Assembly (NCBI RefSeq): GCF_019977755.1
Contig: NZ_AP025145.1
Span: 1,612,001-1,676,000 of the forward strand
DNA length: 64,000 bases
Direction of reading: 5' to 3'
Source: Vibrio penaeicida
GTDB lineage: Bacteria > Pseudomonadota > Gammaproteobacteria > Enterobacterales > Vibrionaceae
A model generated the notes under the pieces. The model did not search any database, was not told where the DNA came from, and saw nothing but the letters and a program-made list of their open reading frames with translations. The position numbers and the translations under genes are program-made. Below, one piece after another: positions 15,089 to 24,700 of this stretch. The stretch's first letter is position 1. The number at the start of each line of letters is the position of its first letter.

Positions 15089-17578
15089 ATGAAAAAAAAT
15101 ATGAATCGATGGATTAATGTCTGTTTTGCTTTATCTGCAACAGCCCTTGGTGTGAGTCAAGCAATAGCGGCTAATGACGTCCACTCAGCAATGTTAGAAA
15201 AAGAACACATAAATCAGCCATCAAGCACCCAGTTTTGGCAAGAAACGGTGGAACACTCTTCTACTTCCGAAGTTGACCGCCAACGTTATATCAAGCCAGC
15301 TAAATTCCGCTTAATCCAGTTAGAGCTTGACCACCTTAAACATCATCTGAATCAGACCGTAACGGCTTCTACAGATCTAGCGAATGAAAGGGTGGCAAGC
15401 GTCGATCTTTCTATACCATTGCCGAATGGGGGTTACGAAACCTTTGTTGTTGCGCCAAACCAAGTGCTGCCGGCAGAACTGGCTGCGCGCTATCCCGAGA
15501 TTAAAACGTTTAGCGGAACCAGTGCGGAAACTAAGAATACTCGGATCGTACTGGACTACACGTCGCAAGGGTTTCATGCGATGGTGACATCAGAGAAATA
15601 CGGTACGTTCTATATCGACCCTTATGAGTCAGGAAATACCAGAACATACATCAGCTATTTCAAAAAAGATTATCACAAAACAAAGGATCTGCGTCTTCTC
15701 GAAGAAACACTGACTCGCAGTGAATCGCAGCTTAACAGAGGCACTTCATTCCGTTCTGGTCGCTCAGGTTTTGGAACTTCAGATATGTACCCGTTAAGAA
15801 CATATCGTTTAGCAATAGCAACGACTTATGAATACTCTCGCTTTCATGGTGGGACAAAACAGAGCGTGATGTCAGCCGTTGCAACCACAATCAACCGGGT
15901 GAATGAGATCTATGAGCGTGATTTGGCCATACGCCTGCAATTGATCCCGACCACTGATCAGCTATTTTCCCTCGATGTAAACGATTACTACACAAACAAT
16001 CGCTCAGATTTAATGCAAGGAGAAAGTCAGGTCGTCATTGATAAGGTGATTGGTCAACAAGGTTACGATGTTGGTCATCTGTTCAGTGCAACGGGCGGCG
16101 GAAGTGCACTTATCGGATCCGTTTGTACCCGAGGCAAGGGAAGCGGCGTTTCTGGGTTAGGTATGCCGATGGGCGATGCATTTGATATCGACATCGTCGC
16201 GCATGAGATTGGTCACCAATTTGGTGCCGAACATACTCACAATACAGGGTGTAATCGCGTCTCTTACAATGCGGTGGAGCCGGGAAGCGGTTCCACAATC
16301 ATGGGATACGCAGGTGTCTGTGGACCGAATGTTCAAGTGAACTCCGATGCTATGTTCCATAGTTACAGCATCGGGAATGTTCGTCATTTTATGGATCGTG
16401 GGTATGGCAGTGGATGCGGTACGTCTGAGATGTCGTTAAACACACCTCCACTCGTCAGTGCTGGACCAGACGTGACGATCCCAAAAGAAACGCCATTTGT
16501 GTTGACGGGGTCGGCAGTAGATACAGAAGACCAAGCTGAATTAACTTACAGTTGGGAACAAATTGATCGAGGTGATTTAGTCGCACGTCCAACAGCGAAT
16601 CAAGTAACCGGTCCCACATTCAGAGCAAAACTGCCAACAGTATCACCCACTCGTTACCTGCCGAACCTAGACGCAATTGTCAACAACCAGACGCCAACCT
16701 GGGAGGTACTTTCTTCCGTGGCACGCAGCTACAAATTTCGGTTAGTGGCTCGGGATAATAACGTAGAATCGCCTCAAGTGTCTTGGGATGAGCGTGTGAT
16801 TACTGTCGATGGAACCGCGGGACCATTTGTGGTCAGTAAACCGAATACAAAAGTAAACTGGCTGCCCGGTTCAACGCAGACAGTGCGTTGGCAAGTTGCT
16901 GGGACCGATTTACCCCCAGTGAATGTAAGTTTGGTGAATGTTCAACTTTCCTTAGATGGTGGTAAAACGTACCCACATACACTAGCTGCAAACGTGCCGA
17001 ATACAGGGACAACGGACGTCGTGCTCCCAGATCTGATAAGCAAAACGGCTCGAATAAAAGTTGAAGCCGTTGATAATATCTTCTTCGATATTTCAAACGT
17101 AGACTTTTCAATCTCAGCAGGGTTGGACGTGAATCAAGCTCCGAAATTCACATCGGTAGCACCGGTTAATGCGACCAGTGGTACCGCGTATCTTTATCAG
17201 GTGAGCGCCAAAGACGTAGATAGCCCAGAGATACGATTCAGAGCCAAAACCAAACCTGTGTGGCTATCGTTTGATGCCAACACATTGCGACTAAGTGGCA
17301 CACCATCGGACGCAGATATTGGTAGCCACCAAGTGGTATTGCAAGTATCAGACAGTCAGATTGTTACGAGTCAAACATTCCAGATCACAGTAACAGGTGG
17401 GGTAACACAGACCTGTGGCGCTGCTGAACCGTGGGATGCCAAGAGCGTATATGTTTCAGGTGATCAAGTAATGTTTGGAAATAATACCTTCGAAGCGAAA
17501 TGGTGGACAAAAGGGCAACAGCCAGATACCACAAAAACGGATGGTGACTGGAACCTGATTGACCCGTGCCAACCGTAG
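15089..17578 (+). CDS. Secreted zinc metalloprotease with chitin-binding C-terminus
   Basis: The product has 829 residues from ATG 15089, chosen because a signal peptide follows (MKKNMNRWINVCFALSATAL...AIA). The zinc site HEIGHQFGAEHTHN at ~372 is the HExxHxxGxxH metzincin motif of the reprolysin-like family (third His present). An N-terminal propeptide-like region precedes it. Ig/cadherin-like folds follow (~470-780, including NQAPKFTSVAP and LSGTPSDADIGSH, a putative-Ig type). The last ~45 residues (EPWDAKSVYVSGDQV, then FEAKWWTKGQQP) match chitin-binding CBM5/12 modules. It should be exported and act on proteins near chitin surfaces. It stands alone between non-coding DNA and a terminator: a phage cargo gene likely to benefit the lysogen. 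Confidence 0.85.
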   Translation: MKKNMNRWINVCFALSATALGVSQAIAANDVHSAMLEKEHINQPSSTQFWQETVEHSSTSEVDRQRYIKPAKFRLIQLELDHLKHHLNQTVTASTDLANERVASVDLSIPLPNGGYETFVVAPNQVLPAELAARYPEIKTFSGTSAETKNTRIVLDYTSQGFHAMVTSEKYGTFYIDPYESGNTRTYISYFKKDYHKTKDLRLLEETLTRSESQLNRGTSFRSGRSGFGTSDMYPLRTYRLAIATTYEYSRFHGGTKQSVMSAVATTINRVNEIYERDLAIRLQLIPTTDQLFSLDVNDYYTNNRSDLMQGESQVVIDKVIGQQGYDVGHLFSATGGGSALIGSVCTRGKGSGVSGLGMPMGDAFDIDIVAHEIGHQFGAEHTHNTGCNRVSYNAVEPGSGSTIMGYAGVCGPNVQVNSDAMFHSYSIGNVRHFMDRGYGSGCGTSEMSLNTPPLVSAGPDVTIPKETPFVLTGSAVDTEDQAELTYSWEQIDRGDLVARPTANQVTGPTFRAKLPTVSPTRYLPNLDAIVNNQTPTWEVLSSVARSYKFRLVARDNNVESPQVSWDERVITVDGTAGPFVVSKPNTKVNWLPGSTQTVRWQVAGTDLPPVNVSLVNVQLSLDGGKTYPHTLAANVPNTGTTDVVLPDLISKTARIKVEAVDNIFFDISNVDFSISAGLDVNQAPKFTSVAPVNATSGTAYLYQVSAKDVDSPEIRFRAKTKPVWLSFDANTLRLSGTPSDADIGSHQVVLQVSDSQIVTSQTFQITVTGGVTQTCGAAEPWDAKSVYVSGDQVMFGNNTFEAKWWTKGQQPDTTKTDGDWNLIDPCQP

Positions 17579-17616
17579 TAAAATGATTTATTGCTTAATA
17601 TTTAAGATGCCATGAA

Positions 17617-17649
17617 ATCAGGCGAGTCTAGGCTCGCCTGATGCTTTTT
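17617..17649 (+). terminator. Rho-independent terminator of metalloprotease gene
   Basis: Stem ATCAGGCGAG / CTCGCCTGAT with a short loop, followed by GCTTTTT. It is 38 bases after the stop codon. Confidence 0.8.
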
Positions 17650-17713
17650 AAACAGTAGGCAATCTTCAAGCCCATTAACTGTTAACGCTCACCGCCTTTT
17701 GAAAAAAGGGACA

Positions 17714-18238
17714 TCACATAAACTCAGCTCTTCCCCAAAAAGTACCTTTAAATTCCACGACATCGGCAGAATTAGCATAAAACTTTATGACACTCTGCCT
17801 ACCTTCGATATCAAAATTGCTCAGTGTTGGTTTACCATTGACGGCGCTAAATTTGATATAGGTCTCAGGGTAGGTTCGCTCTATTGTGATTTTTGGATGG
17901 CTATCACTTCGAATAGAAAAAACAGCGCTAGCATCACACACAGGTGTGGTTGAACTGGTCGTCAGTAATACACACCAATCTTGTGTCACTTCGCTGTTTT
18001 GGGGCAATCCAACAAAATGTAAGTACATCAGTTTGTTTTGAGTCACCGCATCATTACGAGACATATTAAAAATATCCCCTAATTCACTTTGAATTTTAGT
18101 TTCTCGATTGGACTCAATAATGCTGGAAAAACTGGGGGCAAAGGCACTCATGAGGATCGCCATCACCGCCAGAGTGATAATAAGCTCTATCAGTGTAAAT
18201 CCACTCATCAAGTGTCTTGTTTTGCAGCGATGTTCCAT
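17714..18238 (-). CDS. Type IV pilin-like / pseudopilin protein (GspH/FimT type)
   Basis: The product has 174 residues. A basic leader ending MSG is followed by FTLIELIITLAVMAILMSAF, the hallmark class III prepilin signal (cleavage G^F, Glu at +5). I start at 18238 because this gives a normal 13-residue basic leader; a start at 18208 is possible. The body resembles GspH/FimT minor pseudopilins in length, with a C-terminal beta-rich part. No other pilus or type II secretion gene is nearby, so a host prepilin peptidase would be needed. Such a gene inside phage cargo is unusual. It could modify a host pilus or secretion pseudopilus. Confidence 0.75.
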   Translation of the reverse strand: MEHRCKTRHLMSGFTLIELIITLAVMAILMSAFAPSFSSIIESNRETKIQSELGDIFNMSRNDAVTQNKLMYLHFVGLPQNSEVTQDWCVLLTTSSTTPVCDASAVFSIRSDSHPKITIERTYPETYIKFSAVNGKPTLSNFDIEGRQSVIKFYANSADVVEFKGTFWGRAEFM

Positions 18239-18503
18239 ATCAAAATCGGGGGTATGAGTTGAAATATTTGAATGGAATGTTGCCACATATGTAAATCAAA
18301 GCTCACATAGATTGGAAATAATGAGACGTACCACTCGCAAAAAGGCAGCAGAAACATAAGACTCTGCTAACATAATAAATGAAACCTTTGTTTTTGGGCC
18401 GTTAACCATCCAACTATTTGCTCGATCCCAATATTTTCGGATGGTCGTAGGCTCTTTTTTTTTACCATAACCTTTCCATTCCCCCTCTTAATCACATGCT
18501 TTT

Positions 18504-18728
18504 TCAAATAAAAACATAACCGAGCCAACTTGGGAGTCCAAATACCAAGCTCCAGAGCCCCAAAACAGCGGCAAAAGGTAGGGTAAGAGGAAAGAAGGCA
18601 AATACCATCATATGAAAACCACCGATATTGATTGCTAGCCAGAACCAAAACATCCATCCAAACAATAGGATAGCGTAAGAGCTGATTGCTACCCATCGGA
18701 CAACATTTGCTTGTAGCTTCTTCTCCAT
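18504..18728 (-). CDS. Small membrane protein, unknown
   Basis: The product has 74 residues with two or three hydrophobic segments (WVAISSYAILLFGWMFWFWL; MMVFAFFPLTLPFAAVLGLW). Almost no charged residues are present after the start. A longer overlapping frame on the same strand (to 18367) lacks this character. Function unknown. Confidence 0.45.
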   Translation of the reverse strand: MEKKLQANVVRWVAISSYAILLFGWMFWFWLAINIGGFHMMVFAFFPLTLPFAAVLGLWSLVFGLPSWLGYVFI

Positions 18729-18959
18729 TCACAGTGTCTCAAACTTGATAAACAGCAATTATAAATGCACAAAGAAAATATAAAATAATACATTTTCTTA
18801 AATGTGATATATGCGCTCATATTTGCATATTATAATGCTGGGCTCGATTAAGTCAGTGCCTAGAACGTTACTCTTTACACACCATAAAACTCCCCCCTTC
18901 TCCCTAAAGGTTCAAAATATTGTTTAAAACCAACCGATAATGTAGTTTTGAGGGTTTAA

Positions 18960-19205
18960 CTAGTGATGTGAATGTTTTGTTGCACGAGTCGGTAAAATGT
19001 TAGAAGCATTACGCTGCTTTTGAATGGGCGGGCACGGCACACTGCCATACGAACAAAAGACACAACAATCGTTTGCTTTTGGTTTAAGCAGCACACCACA
19101 CCCTTTACACTCGTAGAAATACTGACAACAATCCGTAGACATTGTCTCTACGCTTTTGTTACCACAACTTGGGCAAACGAGTTCGGATTCAAGTTTTATT
19201 TCCAT
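18960..19205 (-). CDS. Small zinc-ribbon protein with DCCVFCSYG motif
   Basis: The product has 81 residues. It has CPSCG, then CKGCG, then NDCCVFCSYGSVPCPPIQ. The last block is a widely seen motif (GDCCVFCSYG) of small metal-binding proteins found near metal-resistance and mobile genes. Nine cysteines before position 60 suggest one or two Zn sites. The tail is His-rich (KHSHH). No metal-resistance genes are adjacent, so the role here is open. Confidence 0.65.
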   Translation of the reverse strand: MEIKLESELVCPSCGNKSVETMSTDCCQYFYECKGCGVLLKPKANDCCVFCSYGSVPCPPIQKQRNASNILPTRATKHSHH

Positions 19206-19264
19206 AATTTAGCCCTATGCAAACAACCTTTTATTAGCATAGTCAAATAAAAGAGGTACGACAC

Positions 19265-19474
19265 CTATTGTGTATTCAATAAGTTGTAAACTCGCTCACC
19301 CACGCATCGAAAGCTAGCTCTTGGAAGTGAACTCACTTCCTGAGGGGTATGATGATCTTTACAGCTAATGACAACAGTGTTTGCCAGTTTATCATGCCAA
19401 CCTTGCTTGCGTTTGTCCCAAGCAACCCACAATAACCCTAGACCAAGTGGCAACGTAAAAATAAAGTACCTGAG
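19265..19474 (-). pseudogene. C-terminal remnant of an RDD-family membrane protein
   Basis: The frame reads [20 protein letters not shown] then [16 protein letters not shown], the typical last helix and C-terminus of RDD proteins (QxWHDKLAxTxVV). Upstream an in-frame TAG at ~19479 interrupts it and no N-terminal half follows, so only the end of the gene survives. It is probably a scar of a past exchange in the cargo block. Confidence 0.6.
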
Positions 19475-19636
19475 CTAGCCTACTGTAAGGTTGGTTTATC
19501 GCCTGTTTCCGCATCGACTATTGCTACTAAGCAACCACCTTTAAATCTGTGCACATCCTCTAAAAAGCTTATATTCCTCTTTTATGCATCAAAACTCATA
19601 AGCATTATCCTCAACATACTTTTTGGGGATATATGT

Positions 19637-20365
19637 ATGAAAAATCAATATCAAAAGCTCACACCTCCGCCAAGACCTTCCAATCCTACGCCTCTTGAAC
19701 TCGCCATTCATCGTTACGAACAAGATTGTGCCAAGTTTCATAACAAGAGAAATTCTACCCTTCCTGAGGATTCAACAAAAAACATCGAATATCAGGAAGC
19801 TGCAAGACAAGATTGGCAACATTTAAAGGTACTTCGTAAACAAATTGTTGCGCGGGTATACTTGCAAAATCAACTTAGTGAATATCGCTATTCCACACAA
19901 AAAGCATCAGATGACGGGGATTTAGAGTCTCTTTATAACGAAGAGCATCACCCTACGGATCGTCTTGCTCCAAATCTGACAGCGATTGGAGAGCCTAAAC
20001 CAACCACAAATCACGAGCCTCACCATATCATCCCTGGGAAAGGGCGATACCGTCAGGATGAACTCATGAATGTCAGACTTAACCTACATGCCTACGGCTA
20101 TGGCATTAATGACCCACTAAACGGTGTCTGGCTCGTAAATTTCAAAAAGAATAAGCCGTTGAACTGGGATTCTCCTAAATCCCCCGGTCATAGGGAGATT
20201 CACAGGTACAATTACGAGACTTGGATAATTTCAAAATTCATGCTTGATACATTACCGAAAGAAGTGTTCACAAACCGACTCATCGACGTGAAAAGCAGAC
20301 TAAGAACCGGGTCACATCCGGCACAAATTTTAATCGCAAAAGATACAAAATGGACAGATAAATAA
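19637..20365 (+). CDS. AHH-type nuclease toxin (orphan polymorphic-toxin module)
   Basis: The product has 242 residues. The motif EPHHIIPGKG at ~127-136 followed by GYGINDPLNGVWL (~154-166) and SPGHREIHRYNYETW (~182-196) is the signature of the AHH domain of the HNH/endonuclease VII fold: His-His, the NGV strand and a later H...H pair. These domains normally form C-terminal tips of secreted toxins. The first 120 residues are Pro/charged and helical, without signal peptide or a known delivery domain. The stop overlaps the next gene's start (TAATG), and that gene encodes an Imm11-like immunity protein, which supports a toxin-immunity unit. Confidence 0.75.
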   Translation: MKNQYQKLTPPPRPSNPTPLELAIHRYEQDCAKFHNKRNSTLPEDSTKNIEYQEAARQDWQHLKVLRKQIVARVYLQNQLSEYRYSTQKASDDGDLESLYNEEHHPTDRLAPNLTAIGEPKPTTNHEPHHIIPGKGRYRQDELMNVRLNLHAYGYGINDPLNGVWLVNFKKNKPLNWDSPKSPGHREIHRYNYETWIISKFMLDTLPKEVFTNRLIDVKSRLRTGSHPAQILIAKDTKWTDK

Positions 20366-20937
20366 TGACAGAAATATACCAATTGATGGAGCTTCCAGAG
20401 GACTTTAGAACGATTAATCTTAACGTAATGTCCCTAGCATCCATGTTAAATGGTGTTAACTTTAACGAACTACGGAAACAGCCAACATCCAATATCAGTT
20501 TGCGCCCATATTGGAATACAGAGGTGTCATGTTTCAGTAAAGAAGTCTTAGGCGACAATACTGATATTCCGGATGTTTTTATCTGGCTTAGAACCTATCT
20601 CGTTTTAAGTTCAGAAGCGGAAAAAGTCCTTTCTCCTTACCTTGAATCTAAAGGTGAACTGTTACCAATTCGAGTTGACGAAAAACAAATGTACATATTT
20701 AACTGCCAGCAGTTTGGTAAAGAAGATGCGGCGCTGTGTGCTAAAAGATACCTCAATGGAATCGAGGATGGATACGACACCTTGGCATTTGACCAAGACG
20801 ATATCGCCGAAAAACTCATATTTAAATCGAGACTAGTGGGTCCAATGTTGTTTGTAACCGAAGAGTTTAAGTCGATATATGAAAACCATAAATTCGAAGG
20901 GCTTCGTTTTGAACCCAACCTATTAGCGGTTTTTTAA
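20365..20937 (+). CDS. Imm11/DUF1629-like immunity protein
   Basis: The product has 190 residues. The C-terminal part (FKSRLVGPMLFVTEEFKSIY... then KFEGLRFEPNLLAVF) matches the end of the DUF1629/Imm11 family, in which a late [ST]EE[FL]K helix is followed by GLxF.P. It is translationally coupled to the AHH nuclease gene and should bind and block it in the cytoplasm. No signal peptide or membrane span. A hairpin 25 bases after the stop probably ends the transcript. Confidence 0.7.
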   Translation: MTEIYQLMELPEDFRTINLNVMSLASMLNGVNFNELRKQPTSNISLRPYWNTEVSCFSKEVLGDNTDIPDVFIWLRTYLVLSSEAEKVLSPYLESKGELLPIRVDEKQMYIFNCQQFGKEDAALCAKRYLNGIEDGYDTLAFDQDDIAEKLIFKSRLVGPMLFVTEEFKSIYENHKFEGLRFEPNLLAVF

Positions 20938-20961
20938 GACCGAATACACCTGTACTCATAA

Positions 20962-21014
20962 AAATCTGACAGTGACTCATTTTTTGGTACGGCACCTGTC
21001 AGATTTCTTATTTT
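20962..21014 (+). terminator. Terminator-like inverted repeat after the immunity gene
   Basis: AAATCTGACAG and CTGTCAGATTT are perfect inverted repeats 23 bases apart, followed by CTTATTTT. The loop is long, so termination is likely but not certain. Confidence 0.5.
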
Positions 21015-21153
21015 ACGTTCTTTTCGGTCTCAATTTTAGGAATGCACTGACTACATAAGTCCTACCTAAACCCGAGAAGTAACCTGTTAATATGGTCGCG
21101 TCGTTGTGAAACTTTAAATCCTTATTCCTTTCTTGATGTAGCGTGAGAACCTT

Positions 21154-21729
21154 CTAACTATTAAGCTCATTTATTTGGCTTATCGCTTCTTCAGATACGG
21201 GGTTAACATCTTGAATTCCATTAACTTTTGCTTTGCGGAGTTTATGGTAAAACAAGAAAAAAATTGGACATGAGAATGCCCCACTTTCCGGATTTACAAT
21301 ACACGGTGTGTACTTACCATTGTAACGGGCATTTCGACCTTTCAACGAAGCATCTAAATGGTAGCTCCAATTTGTGCCTGTTGTTTGAGCAACAAGAACT
21401 TCCCCAAAGTAAAATACACTGAAATCAATCATAAATAAGGTTTCAACTGAGTATTTACCTGTAAGTGCAAACAAGGCATCAAACTCGACCCAAAATGGGC
21501 CGTTACCTTTATCTTGGATATTGTCAAATTCGGAATGGACAACGAGCCAGTCAAACAAATAATCCAACGAATCAACGGAAAGATCCAAACGCTCCCTATC
21601 AATCCCTTTATCGTCAGCAAAAGCTCGTAACGTTTCATTAATATCAGTCTTATTACAAAGAAACTGCGCCACAAAATCATGAGCCTTTTTCTTTGTATTT
21701 AATTTCGTTGTTGCTGAAAGTTCTATCAT
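21154..21729 (-). CDS. Candidate immunity protein for the adjacent lipoprotein toxin
   Basis: The product has 191 residues. No family recognised. It is acidic overall with two aromatic-rich segments (FMIDFSVFYFGEVLV and CPIFFLFYHKL), no signal peptide. It lies 41 bases downstream of the large VWA/TSP3 lipoprotein gene on the same strand with no terminator between, the normal place for an immunity gene in a polymorphic-toxin locus. The assignment rests on this arrangement and size. Confidence 0.5.
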   Translation of the reverse strand: MIELSATTKLNTKKKAHDFVAQFLCNKTDINETLRAFADDKGIDRERLDLSVDSLDYLFDWLVVHSEFDNIQDKGNGPFWVEFDALFALTGKYSVETLFMIDFSVFYFGEVLVAQTTGTNWSYHLDASLKGRNARYNGKYTPCIVNPESGAFSCPIFFLFYHKLRKAKVNGIQDVNPVSEEAISQINELNS

Positions 21730-21770
21730 CTAAATATTGCTGCTAAGATTTCTCTTAGCAGCCCTGAAAA

Positions 21771-24700
21771 CTATGGTAAATGGATAACTGGCTTGATCTT
21801 TTTGCCACCAGGAAACTTAGGACAATCGAACATATCGGTCAGTGCAGCTGGGAAACCAATACTATTCGAAACGGCACTTGGATAAAAATGCCATTCGATC
21901 TCATCTAAAATGTCTTGACCATTAACTGGTTGATTGATTATCTCACAATCTTTTTCAATCTGGTTCCTTACAAATTTAGAATTTCTAATCTGCCCTACTT
22001 TTGACTCAAGACCTATCGTCCGATTATCAGCGGTCTCAATAGCGACATCAATATGCCTCACACTCCCTTGAGGCATTTTCTTACTCGGTACAGAAGTAGA
22101 GTAAACTTTGCTCAAATTCATAGATTCAAAAGTTCGCGAATTAGGATAGAGGTGATTCAATGCCATATATTCGGTATAAAACTCCCCCAAACGTCCACGA
22201 GCGCGTTTTACCCCATTAATTGTCGCATTACCAAAGTACCCATTCACCGCCCCAAACTGACTAGCTTCAGAACGAATTTTCTTCGTACTGACTTTGCCAT
22301 TTTTTACCAGTTGAGCCAGGTTTTCTAAAGTTCTAGGTTTAGTGCCTGAAACTAGCTTCAGTAAATCGCTTGGAGTAAGCGAACTGTCGTTAGATACAGC
22401 TGTCGACCTAGCACCCGAAGTTGCAAGATTTTGCTCTTCACTACTTAAAAATACATCTGCAACCATTCCAAGCTCAGCAACCAACGCTGCGCGCTTGTAA
22501 TCTTCCGGAAGGAAAGGAGCCTTGGCGATCAGTGAAAGAACTGCCGCCCTTTTTTTCGGAAAACGACGGACGAACGAGTTGACAAAAACAGGTACTTTGG
22601 CAACGTTAATCGCGTCACCTTTCCCTGGAACCAAGGCTGCCAAATTGAGTAACGCTTCACCAAAGTCGGCTTGACTTACATTGATAAAAGCATCACGGAC
22701 ATCTCCTACAACTATGAAACCGGAAACCAATCCCCCCATCAGCGCAGCCGTTGTATTAGGTGCCATAAAATCATCACCTTCAACTTCCAGCCCAACAATT
22801 AACCCTTTTGTAAACTCCAATCTTGTAAGCAGTCCCTGCTGTAAAAGCAACGAACTCAGAGAATCCTGATAATCTTGGTCGATATTCCAAGTTGATGGTT
22901 CAGCATTTGGGATGATGATAGTATTTTGGTAAGTATTGAAATCAACGAATGGAAACTCAGATGTCGAGATTAGCTCAGTCCGATACCCTAAACTTTTGGC
23001 AATCTTTTCATTGGAAAGAGTAAATCCGGCTTGATTTAACCTTGCATTGGTAGGGTCTAGATCTAAAATGTATGAGTAAACGCCTGATAGTAAGCCATAA
23101 TGTTGATGAGCTACTTCGAGGCTGTCCTCAATGACATCTAAATCCGTATCCACATTGACAAATGAAGTTTCAAAAAAGCCTTCAACTCCATCTAGTACTC
23201 CATCGCCATCACTATCAACAATTAAAGGATTGGCTTCTCCATCCAGCTCTATCGCGTCGTTAACCCCATCACCATCAGTATCAGCGACAGTAGGGTTTGA
23301 AATCATCTTGTGATAAGAGCCTTCAAACGTGCCATTGTTAATAGTTTGATAGCCTTTACGACTTCCAAGCAGAGCTGCTGATTGTGTTGGATTTAGAGAA
23401 GTATTTTCTGTCAGGCTGACACGCTCCCCAACTTCAATACCATCCAACAGACCGTCACCGTCTGTGTCAGGGTTGTTTGGATCTGTGAAGAATGTTTCTG
23501 TGCTATTGGCAACTCGAATGCCCTGTATTTCTTGACAATCTGTCAGTCCATCTTGATCTGTATCGACCAATGTATCGCCAGAGATAGTACTGAACCTTTC
23601 GAACACTTCAATAAGCTCATCCGCGGTGTTTACGTGTTGGTAAATCCCGTAGGTTGAGTCAGAAATATCGCGAATTAGACTTTTGTTTGCGCCACTGCCC
23701 ATTGTGATACCAAGCACTCTGATATTCTTTTGAGCCAATTCTGCAGTCAACGAATGGTCATAAGATCCGTCTCCATCTGTAAGTAAAACAACAGCCCAAT
23801 CTGAAGCAGGTCTAGCGTTAGCAAACTCCTCTAATGCCTTGCTTACACCGTTGCCAATGTCTGTCCCCCCACTCGCGCCGACTGAATCTAAAGCAGATTT
23901 AATTGCGACTTTATTATCCGTTAGAGATTGCAGCAATTTCGCAGTTCTATCGAAATCAATAACGGCACCCCGATCAATATCTTTCAATCTATCAACAAGA
24001 TGCTTCGAACCCACAATTCTAATATCATTTGGATCACTCCATCTCATACTACCTGAACTATCTAAAACAAAAGCCAGTTCGAGTGGGCGCACTTTATTCG
24101 AGTCGGAGGGTTCACATACATTTGGAATATTCGAGTAATAGGATTCCCACGCCTGCTTATCAAACAAGCCATATTTCGAAAAATGCTCAAGCTCCAGTGA
24201 CACTACCTTTGATGTTTCATCAATAACGATCTGACGCTCTGCGTTATCTGCTGGTACCCACAGTTCTTTTACTTCATCAAAAGTGAAGATACCTAAATTA
24301 TTCGGATCTACGCTGTCGTCATAAGGAAAAGAAACATGCGCCCTATCCATTGATTGGACTTTTTCATCATCCAAATGGATTTCATACGGTTTTCCCACCA
24401 ATCCTGGGGGTTGCAAGTTATTTGGCAGACCGAGCTCAAATATCTTGACGTGTTTAGCAAGATAATCATCCCCCGTTAGAGATACTTTGAGTTCCCCAGG
24501 TATACCAGTGGAAGTAACTAAGTTCTCGAGAACGGAAACGGTCAACGGATCGAGCCCCAAGTCATACTCTTCTTTGTCAGACAAACCATCTTGATCGGTA
24601 TCAGCAACCAAAGGGTCAGTTCCAAACTGGTCAATTTCATATTGATCTGAAAGACCATCTTTATCGGAATCAGAGTCTAAAGGGTTGGTGCCATGTTCAA

